Origin: QZKY01 sp964488675
GTDB lineage: Bacteria; Pseudomonadota; Gammaproteobacteria; Burkholderiales; Burkholderiaceae_D
Assembly (NCBI GenBank): GCA_964488675.1
Contig: CAZAWA010000063.1
Coordinates: 1 to 13,224, forward strand
Direction of reading: 5' to 3'
DNA length: 13,224 nucleotides
Shown here: positions 7,173 through 12,576 of the stretch, in pieces
Position numbering within the stretch: position 1 is the stretch's first letter
Layout of the letters: each line of letters starts with the position of its first letter
Notes under the pieces: generated by a model
Seen by the model: only the letters and a program-made list of their open reading frames with translations
Databases searched by the model: none
What the model was told of the DNA's origin: nothing
Made by a program: the position numbers and the translations under genes

Positions 7173-8111
7173 TCATGTAGGTGCTAAGACATGCTGAAAG
7201 TAAGAGATTGTTTTGATCAAGCCATCTTCAATGTTTGTTTTGGGGTACCAATCCAGCTTGCGTATGGCCAAGGCAATATCAGGCTGTCTTTGTCTTGGGT
7301 CATCGGCGGGTAGGGGTTGGAAAATGAGCTGGCTCTTGGTATTGGTTAGGCGGCTAATTTTTTTAGCTAATTCCAACATAGTAAATTCCGCAGGGTTGCC
7401 AATATTTACCGGGCCGGTAAAGTCATCGCTGGTAGCCATCACTCTGATTAGCCCCTCAATCAGATCGTCAACATAGCAAAAACTGCGGGTCTGCTGGCCA
7501 TCACCGTTGATGGAGAGATCTTTGCCCATGAGCGCTTGAACAATAAAGTTGCTTACAACCCGGCCATCATTGGGATGCATTCGCGGGCCGTAGGTGTTAA
7601 AGATTCTCACAACCTTAATCTGCAAATTGTGTTGGCGCCGATAATCAAAAAAAAGCGTTTCGGCACAACGCTTTCCTTCGTCATAGCAACTGCGAATCCC
7701 GATAGGATTAACTCTACCCCAGTAAGCTTCTGGTTGTGGATGCACTTCGGGATCGCCATAAACTTCACTGGTACTCGCCTGAAGTATTTTCGCCTTGAGT
7801 CGCTTGGCCAAGTCAAGCATGTTTATCGCGCCGTGCACACTGGTCTTAGTGGTTTGCACGGGATCAAACTGATAGTGAATTGGCGAGGCTGGGCAGGCGA
7901 GGTTATAAATTTGATCCACCTCGACATCAAGCGGGAGGGTAATGTCGTGGCGAATCAATTTGAAATGAGGGTGGCCGATTAGGTGCTGAATGTTATCTTT
8001 GCTGCCGGTATAGAAATTATCGACACAAATAACATAATCTCCGCGCGCGACAAGCCTCTCACAAAGGTGTGAGCCCACAAAACCCGCGCCACCTGTGACG
8101 AGAATTTTCAT
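7173..8111 (-). CDS. UDP-glucuronate decarboxylase (UDP-xylose synthase)
   Basis: This NAD-dependent extended short-chain dehydrogenase decarboxylates UDP-glucuronate to UDP-xylose, a donor for surface polysaccharide or lipopolysaccharide synthesis in the cytoplasm. The 312 residues include the Rossmann motif GGAGFVG (7-13), the UXS-specific NLACPASPIHYQ stretch (70-81), TSEVYGDP (114-121), the catalytic YDEGK (Y143, K147), RIFNTYGPRM (169-178), the RSFCYVDD substrate-binding segment (209-216) and NIGNPAEFTM (236-245). This set separates it from dTDP-glucose dehydratases and UDP-glucose epimerases. The ATG at 8111 has only a distant AAAGG. It lies 144 bases downstream of the glycosyltransferase on the same strand, inside the AT-richer segment. 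The symbol uxs is used for such enzymes, but naming varies. Confidence 0.93.
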   Translation of the reverse strand: MKILVTGGAGFVGSHLCERLVARGDYVICVDNFYTGSKDNIQHLIGHPHFKLIRHDITLPLDVEVDQIYNLACPASPIHYQFDPVQTTKTSVHGAINMLDLAKRLKAKILQASTSEVYGDPEVHPQPEAYWGRVNPIGIRSCYDEGKRCAETLFFDYRRQHNLQIKVVRIFNTYGPRMHPNDGRVVSNFIVQALMGKDLSINGDGQQTRSFCYVDDLIEGLIRVMATSDDFTGPVNIGNPAEFTMLELAKKISRLTNTKSQLIFQPLPADDPRQRQPDIALAIRKLDWYPKTNIEDGLIKTISYFQHVLAPT

Positions 8112-8255
8112 CAGTGGACTATGCCTTTATGCAGCCTTGAATTTGGTTGGGAGGCAAGAGACAAGACCGATGTCCCCCTGCAGGGTTGCCCAAAATTTGA
8201 GCGTGCCTTCATCGTTATGTTGAGAAAAATAAAAAATTGGTGAAATACATGTAAT

Positions 8256-9104
8256 TCAGGAGGGATTTTTCAATGTGTATACCATTTGTTTGCTGAAAAA
8301 AAGCGCGCTGTTTAAACCCCTGTAGTTAAAAGGAGGTAAATTTATAGCTACAGAATATGTGCTGTCACTTCCATGCAAATGGCGCTTATCGATTGAAGCC
8401 TTTACTCTTTCCATCAATTCCAGCCTGGTAGGCAGGTCTATTTTTTGCCCGGTCAGTTTGAAAATATCATCCTTAATATTCATGTATATGCGGGTTGTGG
8501 TGTAAGAGTCCCAGCGGCTTCCCACGCCACCATTTTCACGAGATAATTGTCGCTCATTGTCATCATGAGGAATCCCTTTTAATGAGCCCTTGTCAAAATG
8601 CCCCTGCACAATTCCTTCTTGCCAAAAACGATAATATAGGTCAGCATCTTCACCACCCCAGAGTCGGAACGCTTCATCATACCCACCAATTTGTTCGAAA
8701 TTTTTCTTTGAACAAATGACAGTGCCAACTAGGGTGGGGTCAGTCATGCCTGATTCGCTGTAATAAAAATTTTCTTCGGCTGTGTCATGAATCCACTTTC
8801 CGAGATCATTCATGATTTCAACATCCGCGTCTACAAAAAACAGAAATTTTCCTGCTGCATTTTTAGCGCCAAAGTTTCGAGCCTTGCTTGCGCAAAATAT
8901 CGGGTCATCTGTTACGGAGATCAATTTTACTTGTGGAGAGTTTGATTTTACCCAGGCGCCAGTTCCTTGTTCGCATCCGTAATCAACAACGATCACTTCA
9001 GAATGTGACTGTGAAACAAAGCTTGGAAGCGTTGTTTGTAAGTGGTGAAGTCGATTTTTGCAGGTGACTACAATGGAAGTGGTGATAATCAAGTCTTGGC
9101 TCAT
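8256..9104 (-). CDS. GT-A fold glycosyltransferase (family 2 / galactosyltransferase-C type)
   Basis: This 282-residue cytoplasmic protein has no signal peptide or membrane segment. The N-terminal half matches GT-A nucleotide-sugar transferases: SIVVTCKNR near 10-18, VIVVDYG near 37-43, and the metal-binding DAD at 92-94. The C-terminal half has the GGYDEAFRLWGGEDADLYYR segment (140-159) characteristic of galactosyltransferase C-terminal and chondroitin-polymerase-like domains, with the acidic pair E152-D153 and a histidine at 180 (IPHDD). The acceptor and donor cannot be read from sequence. With UDP-xylose synthase next door, xylose transfer to a surface glycan is an attractive but unproven guess. 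The ATG at 9104 has a modest AGAGA upstream. Composition is AT-rich compared with the flanking housekeeping genes. Confidence 0.88.
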   Translation of the reverse strand: MSQDLIITTSIVVTCKNRLHHLQTTLPSFVSQSHSEVIVVDYGCEQGTGAWVKSNSPQVKLISVTDDPIFCASKARNFGAKNAAGKFLFFVDADVEIMNDLGKWIHDTAEENFYYSESGMTDPTLVGTVICSKKNFEQIGGYDEAFRLWGGEDADLYYRFWQEGIVQGHFDKGSLKGIPHDDNERQLSRENGGVGSRWDSYTTTRIYMNIKDDIFKLTGQKIDLPTRLELMERVKASIDKRHLHGSDSTYSVAINLPPFNYRGLNSALFFSKQMVYTLKNPS

Positions 9105-9165
9105 AAATGTTCTCTTTAGAAGTGCTTTCGCAGATAAATCCGCTTATGAATCCCAGATGTTTTTA

Positions 9166-9194
9166 TTTTTATCAAAGGGCGCCTTCATATTCAA
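9166..9194 (-). promoter_or_regulatory. weak candidate promoter for the glycosyltransferase
   Basis: On the minus strand TTGAAT (9189-9194) and TAAAAA (9166-9171) are 17 bases apart, each matching four of six consensus positions. The AT-rich surroundings make chance matches likely. Confidence 0.25.
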
Positions 9195-9231
9195 TCGGTG
9201 GGAAGGCCGATAGTTTTGGTCATGTTCCGCC

Positions 9232-9259
9232 TTGGAATTGTAGAGCATCTTGATAGAAT
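9232..9259 (+). promoter_or_regulatory. extended -10 promoter for the zinc-ribbon gene
   Basis: TTGGAA (9232-9237) and TAGAAT (9254-9259) are 16 bases apart, and TG at 9251-9252 forms an extended -10. Predicted initiation lies near 9266, only about three bases before the ATG at 9269, so the message may be nearly leaderless. Confidence 0.5.
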
Positions 9260-9268
9260 TTTTTAATT

Positions 9269-9487
9269 ATGAACATCAAAACCAATCACAACGCTTGCCC
9301 GGAGTGCGGTCAAGCCGAAGGCATCCCGATCATCAGGGGCAAGCCACCTGCCGATGTTGCCGACCAAATCGCGAACGGTGAACGGGTGTGCGGCGGTTGT
9401 GATATCTGGTTGGCATTGGGTTGCGTGGTGATGAACCGCGCGAGCCAGGCTTGCGGCCCGCAGTGGTCCGACAGGGATGCCAAATAA
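9269..9487 (+). CDS. small cysteine-rich (zinc-ribbon-like) protein
   Basis: A 72-residue protein with CPEC (10-13), CGGC (41-44) and further cysteines at 52 and 62. Two CxxC knuckles suggest a zinc ribbon. The pattern CPxCG, then IPI-x-x-G-x-P, a short acidic helix, GE, GGC and a final C near a Trp resembles a family of small uncharacterised bacterial proteins I recall from proteobacteria, but no function is known. There is no Shine-Dalgarno ahead of the ATG. A putative extended -10 promoter lies so close that a leaderless message is possible. The stop codon TAA overlaps the A tract of the terminator belonging to the convergent gene downstream. Confidence 0.7.
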   Translation: MNIKTNHNACPECGQAEGIPIIRGKPPADVADQIANGERVCGGCDIWLALGCVVMNRASQACGPQWSDRDAK

Positions 9488-9508
9488 AAAACCCGCGCAA
9501 TGCGCGGG
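9484..9508 (-). terminator. intrinsic terminator of the carboxypeptidase-regulatory-like gene
   Basis: A GC-only 7-bp stem (9492-9498 with 9502-9508) and a 3-base loop are followed on the minus strand by six T residues and more AT-rich sequence. It lies just beyond the stop at 9535. On the plus strand the tail (TCTGTTG) is poor, so it mainly serves the minus strand, though it sits directly after the stop of the plus-strand zinc-ribbon gene. Confidence 0.85.
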
Positions 9509-9534
9509 TCTGTTGTGATGCGAGTCGATTCGGG

Positions 9535-9978
9535 TCAATCGTCGTATTTTTCCTTCACGCCTGGCCAGACAAAATGGAGGCTCGCGCCCTTTTTCGGGCC
9601 GACTGTTGCACTTTTCCTGACGGTTTTGCCTTCGTACTCGGCGTTGATGCTGTACTTGCCGGCCGGCAGTTTGACATAGAGAAAAGGGCCGTCGGACACG
9701 ACATCCAGAACGGTTTTCTTGCCGCTCATGACCGTGACCTTGACATCGGATACATAGTTGCCGACACTCAGCGCAAAAGACATGCGCAGGTTGTAATCCT
9801 TCGCCATCGGTTTCATCATATCGCGTTCGTCAACGGTGACGCCGCCTGTGATGTAGGTGGCCGAGCCTTGCGATTTCACGGGCGGCGCGCTCATGTGATT
9901 GTCGCCGTGCGCGTAAGAGGCAAAAAACAGCAGGGAGGTGGCCAGCAGGGAGGTTAACAGGGAGCTTCGTGATTTCAT
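9535..9978 (-). CDS. secreted carboxypeptidase-regulatory-like (beta-sandwich) protein
   Basis: A 147-residue exported protein of unknown role. A signal peptide covers residues 1 to about 25 (basic MKSR, a Leu/Ala/Ser-rich core, then SYAHG before DNH). The mature part begins with a conserved-looking YITGGVTVDERDMM (42-55), then a segment with alternating hydrophobic residues. Near 98-118 it has GPFLYVKLPAGKYSINAEYEG, typical of carboxypeptidase regulatory-like or Cna-B-like beta-sandwich domains. The frame extends upstream to 10032, but the ATG at 9978 starts the signal peptide and has AGGA 8 bases upstream. It lies 170 bases downstream of the DUF5329 gene on the same strand and ends at its own terminator. 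Confidence 0.8.
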   Translation of the reverse strand: MKSRSSLLTSLLATSLLFFASYAHGDNHMSAPPVKSQGSATYITGGVTVDERDMMKPMAKDYNLRMSFALSVGNYVSDVKVTVMSGKKTVLDVVSDGPFLYVKLPAGKYSINAEYEGKTVRKSATVGPKKGASLHFVWPGVKEKYDD

Positions 9979-10148
9979 GGGTAGGTTCCTTTCATCATGC
10001 TGAAAAAGTACACTTTCAAACTTTCTGCACATGGGGCATCACCCTCGATGAGCGCAGATGGAAAGACATCGTCGATACGACGGACAACTCTACCGCCGCT
10101 GTTGACGGATTGCTTGATGCAAAGCAAGGTTGGGGCAGATCGACGAGG

Positions 10149-10532
10149 TTATCGGGAAATTTTGTCCCGGCTCTGGCGATGTTGCCGCAGAGCACCGTCA
10201 AACCACGGGCCGCTTTCGACGACCAGTTGACCCGGACACCGGACCTGGTACGGCTGCTTGCTGATGCTGCTTTGGCTGGCGGCGCCGACAATGAAATCTT
10301 CGGCGGAAGAGAGTAGTTCGTTGCGCACCAGGTGCTGGTATTTTTTGCGGACATGGGCGCTGGCGTCAGTTGCGTTATACCAGCTGCCATTGCGGTTGAA
10401 TTCGCAGCCGGACTGCTCCATATGCGAGAGCAGGTAAGCGATTTCGCCCTGCGCGACCGGAGACAGTTCGGCGCCCCGGGCGGGGATGAGCGCCAATAGC
10501 GTCAGCAACAGCACGGCAAATTTTGTCTTCAT
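10149..10532 (-). CDS. secreted DUF5329 family protein
   Basis: A 127-residue protein of unknown function, with a signal peptide at residues 1 to about 21 (MKTK, then a Leu/Ala-rich core ending near ARGA). The mature part matches the DUF5329 pattern as I recall it: ELSPVAQGEIAYLLSHMEQSGC (22-43), FNRNGSWYNATDASAHVRKKY (45-65), SAEDFIVGAASQSSI (76-90) and PYQVRC (94-99). Cys43 and Cys99 could form a disulfide in the periplasm. The ATG at 10532 has a weak GGA upstream. It points in the same direction as the gene at 9535-9978. The 170-base gap between them shows no U-tailed terminator, so co-transcription is possible. Confidence 0.82.
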   Translation of the reverse strand: MKTKFAVLLLTLLALIPARGAELSPVAQGEIAYLLSHMEQSGCEFNRNGSWYNATDASAHVRKKYQHLVRNELLSSAEDFIVGAASQSSISKQPYQVRCPGQLVVESGPWFDGALRQHRQSRDKISR

Positions 10533-10882
10533 GACAAGTCCGAGAGCCGGTGAATGAAACGAGGTCGATGATAACGCTTTGCTGGCCTGGCTGCCTTCTG
10601 CGCCAAACCCGGTTGCACATTAGAATGTAAGCGCATGGGGGAAGCAGCCATTAAATCAGCGCTTCCCTGAATGTGCCATAGCGTACTCGTTTGTAACGAG
10701 ATGCCGTGGAACGGACTCCCGCTGAATGAGGCGCTCTGGCGGGTTGGGGTACGGGCGCATCGCTCCAGGGGGGGGGCTGGATGGCTGCATACAGTTTGTT
10801 ACACATTCCCTGCCTGGCTGACTTGCTTTTGTTGGGCGCCGTACTAAGATGGCGACACGAATTTCAACTAATGAGGTTAACA
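10533..10882. other. 350-base intergenic region between divergent genes
   Basis: No convincing gene lies here. It holds an inverted repeat GGGAAGC/GCTTCCC (10639-10645 and 10661-10667), a small hairpin CTCGTT-TGT-AACGAG (10686-10700), and a run of nine G residues (10768-10776) bracketed by CCA and CTGG. It also contains the candidate promoter and strong ribosome-binding site of the glycine-zipper gene. An open frame starting at 10781 joins the glycine-zipper frame but is not needed. A small RNA cannot be excluded. Confidence 0.6.
10823..10850 (+). promoter_or_regulatory. candidate promoter for the glycine-zipper gene
   Basis: TTGCTT (10823-10828) and TAAGAT (10845-10850) are 16 bases apart, 32 bases before the ATG at 10883. 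CTGACT with TACTAA, three bases to the left of each, is an overlapping alternative pair. Neither is strong. Confidence 0.35.
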
Positions 10883-11380
10883 ATGAAAACGCAAACCAGA
10901 ATTATCGTTTCAGCGCTCTGCCTGTGCGCAACGCCGTTTGCTGTTGCAGGCGATTTTGAGGACACTGCGCGCGTGGTGAGCGTAGTTCCGCAGATGCAGC
11001 AGGCGTCCCAGCCCCGCCAGGAGTGCCGCACCGTGATGGTGCCGGTTGCCCAGAGGGCGCACGACCCAAGCGGTGCGATTGTCGGCGGTATTGTCGGTGG
11101 TGTGCTTGGCCACCAGATAGGCCGCGGTAGCGGTCGTGGTGCGGCGACTGCGGTCGGCGTGGTTGGCGGTGCCGTCGTTGGTGACCAGCTTGCCAACCAG
11201 AACAATCCGGCGGTCGTATCCGAACGCCCGGTTCAGGAATGTCGCACGGTTGATGTCGTGGAGTCCCGTCCGGTCGGTTATGAGGTGACTTACAGCTACC
11301 GCGGCCAGACCTTCGTGTCGGTACTGCCCTATTCGCCAGGCAAGACTATTCCGGTGCGCGTGTCAGTTAACCCGATGTAA
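10883..11380 (+). CDS. glycine-zipper 2TM domain envelope protein
   Basis: A 165-residue exported protein related to the 17-kDa antigen / SlyB-like glycine-zipper family, whose members associate with the outer membrane. A signal peptide spans residues 1 to about 22 (cleavage near AVA-G). There is no clear lipobox despite two cysteines in the core. A glycine zipper at about 64-102 reads GAIVGGIVGGVLGHQIG, then a Gly/Arg linker and VGVVGGAVVGDQLA. The zipper is flanked by two near-identical QECRTV motifs (46-51 and 118-123), so the two cysteines could pair. The C-terminus is a Tyr/Val-rich beta-like segment. The frame opens further upstream, but the ATG at 10883 has GAGG at 6 bases and starts the signal peptide. 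A terminator follows. Confidence 0.85.
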   Translation: MKTQTRIIVSALCLCATPFAVAGDFEDTARVVSVVPQMQQASQPRQECRTVMVPVAQRAHDPSGAIVGGIVGGVLGHQIGRGSGRGAATAVGVVGGAVVGDQLANQNNPAVVSERPVQECRTVDVVESRPVGYEVTYSYRGQTFVSVLPYSPGKTIPVRVSVNPM

Positions 11381-11411
11381 TTTTACCCCTCGAGCCATTG
11401 CCTGGCTTTTG

Positions 11412-11455
11412 ATGGCGCAAGTGCGGAGTTTGCTCCGTGTCTGCGCCATTTTCAT
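11412..11455 (+). terminator. intrinsic terminator after the glycine-zipper gene
   Basis: An outer 8-bp stem (ATGGCGCA/TGCGCCAT, 11412-11419 and 11442-11449) and an inner 5-bp stem (CGGAG/CTCCG, 11424-11428 and 11433-11437), separated by a small internal loop, are followed by TTTTCATTT. It lies 31 bases past the stop at 11380. Confidence 0.82.
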
Positions 11456-11461
11456 TTGCGC

Positions 11462-11809
11462 ATGGAAAACTTGCCAATCATCGGCGCATGGCCGGATAAT
11501 GGCAGGGAACCACTGATTGAATCCATGATGCTCGCGTTGGAGTCCGAAATGCCGATGATCGCAAGGCGCCGCGCCGAAGGTGCATGGCGGGTGCTCATGC
11601 GCGAGGTGCGCAACGCAGCGAACGCGGCATTTCGACCGAACCTGCAGGGACGCTGGCTTTCCGGGCGATCTGCGGCGTCAGAGCGCCTTGCAAGGGTCGG
11701 CAGGCATGGTTTTGTCGTCCTTCCTTGCACCTCATCCCGGAAAAGCTGCGTCGCGGGCATCAGCGATTCAATCAGTGGTTCCTATGCTTATCAAGCGCAA
11801 ATCGATTGA
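11462..11809 (+). CDS. doubtful hypothetical ORF
   Basis: From the ATG at 11462 the frame encodes about 115 residues. The first 60 look protein-like (MENLPIIGAWPDNGREP, then an amphipathic Met/Leu/Glu/Arg helix), while the rest is Ser/Arg-rich and less convincing. There is no Shine-Dalgarno, and a terminator ends a few bases upstream. It overlaps the preferred start of the next gene by 26 bases in another frame. No family is recognised. If it is not a gene, 11456-11783 is an unexplained noncoding stretch, or the following gene starts further upstream (its frame is open from 11580, with an ATG also at 11706). Confidence 0.28.
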   Translation: MENLPIIGAWPDNGREPLIESMMLALESEMPMIARRRAEGAWRVLMREVRNAANAAFRPNLQGRWLSGRSAASERLARVGRHGFVVLPCTSSRKSCVAGISDSISGSYAYQAQID

Positions 11810-12569
11810 AAAGGAAGCGTCGCAGCGGCGCGCGCGCGCGCCGGTTTATGCGCCGGTGAATCTTTCGGAAAGCGGCGGTGTTCGTTACCTGCATTTTGGC
11901 ACGCAGTGGATACAGGGCGCGATGCGCATCCGCAGGCCGGACTGGATTGAGCTGGAGTATGTGCAGCAGATGATGGCGTGGATGCTGTTCCTCGAACAGC
12001 CGGAGCACATCGTCCAGCTCGGGCTGGGCACAGGCGCGCTGACCAAGTTCTGTTATCGCCAGTTCCCGAAGGCGCAGGTGACCGCGATAGAGTTGAATCC
12101 GACGGTGATTGCGGTGTGTCATTCCATGTTCAAACTGCCGCAAAATGACGAGCGCCTGCATGTCATTGAAATGGATGCGATGAAATTTGTCACGGACAGT
12201 GCGCATCACGGAAATTTCGAGGTGCTGCAGGCGGATTTGTACGACGCGAGTGCGCAGGGGCCGGTACTTGATTCGTTCGAGTTTTACCAGGCTTGTGAGG
12301 CTTGTCTCAAGCCGGAGGGCATCTTGATGGTCAACCTGTTTGGCGACCATCCGAGTTACGAGAGAAACCTCAAGGTGATGCGGGCCGTGTTCGATCAGGT
12401 GCTCTGCCTGCCGGAGGTGGCCGCGGGCAATGTGGTGGTGCTCGCCTTTCGTCGCAAGCCGACGCTGGATTTTCCGGCCCTTTACGAGCGCGCCTTCACC
12501 GTCGCGGAAATGACCGGATTGCCCGCCAGACAGTGGGTCAGCGGATTGAAATCAACGCAACCAGGATAG
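11784..12569 (+). CDS. spermidine-synthase-fold methyltransferase-like protein
   Basis: A 261-residue protein with the SpeE-type Rossmann core. YVQQMMAWMLF (59-69) resembles the SpeE Y-H/Q-EM segment, followed by IVQLGLGTGALTKF (76-89), IELNP (102-106) as the acidic end of strand two, DAMKF (131-135), ADLYDASAQGP (150-160) and LKPEGILMVNLFG (175-187). Genuine aminopropyltransferases have GGGDGG where this has LGLGTGA, and DSSDP-like residues where this has DLYDAS. The nucleotide site therefore seems kept while the amine-binding acids are only partly kept, and true spermidine synthesis is uncertain. The N-terminal tetramer domain is reduced to about 50 basic residues. The ATG at 11784 is chosen because upstream codons are Cys/Arg-rich and atypical. 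It ends 7 bases before the ATPase gene, suggesting an operon. Confidence 0.78.
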   Translation: MLIKRKSIEKEASQRRARAPVYAPVNLSESGGVRYLHFGTQWIQGAMRIRRPDWIELEYVQQMMAWMLFLEQPEHIVQLGLGTGALTKFCYRQFPKAQVTAIELNPTVIAVCHSMFKLPQNDERLHVIEMDAMKFVTDSAHHGNFEVLQADLYDASAQGPVLDSFEFYQACEACLKPEGILMVNLFGDHPSYERNLKVMRAVFDQVLCLPEVAAGNVVVLAFRRKPTLDFPALYERAFTVAEMTGLPARQWVSGLKSTQPG

Positions 12570-12576
12570 CCAGAAC

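Larger units (their letters stand above)
7051..9231. other. AT-richer segment beside tRNA-Arg, possible acquired island
   Basis: From just past the tRNA to the promoter of the gene at 9269 the base composition drops. By hand count, 8341-8400 has 25 G+C of 60, against 40 of 60 in 4861-4920 in murJ. The segment holds a UDP-xylose synthase, a glycosyltransferase and a long inverted repeat. Surface-sugar genes and tRNA-adjacent insertion are classic signs of transfer. No integrase and no second copy of the tRNA 3' end were found by eye near 9100-9300, so the boundaries are inferred from composition only. Confidence 0.4.

Noticed and set aside
9100..9300. Second attachment site (duplicate of the tRNA-Arg 3' end)
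   Set aside because: The closest stretch near 9195-9212 matches only a few scattered bases of the tRNA end, not a convincing direct repeat.
9969..10390. Overlapping open frames on both strands around the DUF5329 gene
   Set aside because: They lack ribosome-binding sites and family features and overlap a better-supported exported protein in another frame.
11452..11760. Minus-strand 102-residue open frame
   Set aside because: It runs against the terminator region, is Arg/Ser/Ala-rich without domain features, and looks like a mirror frame.
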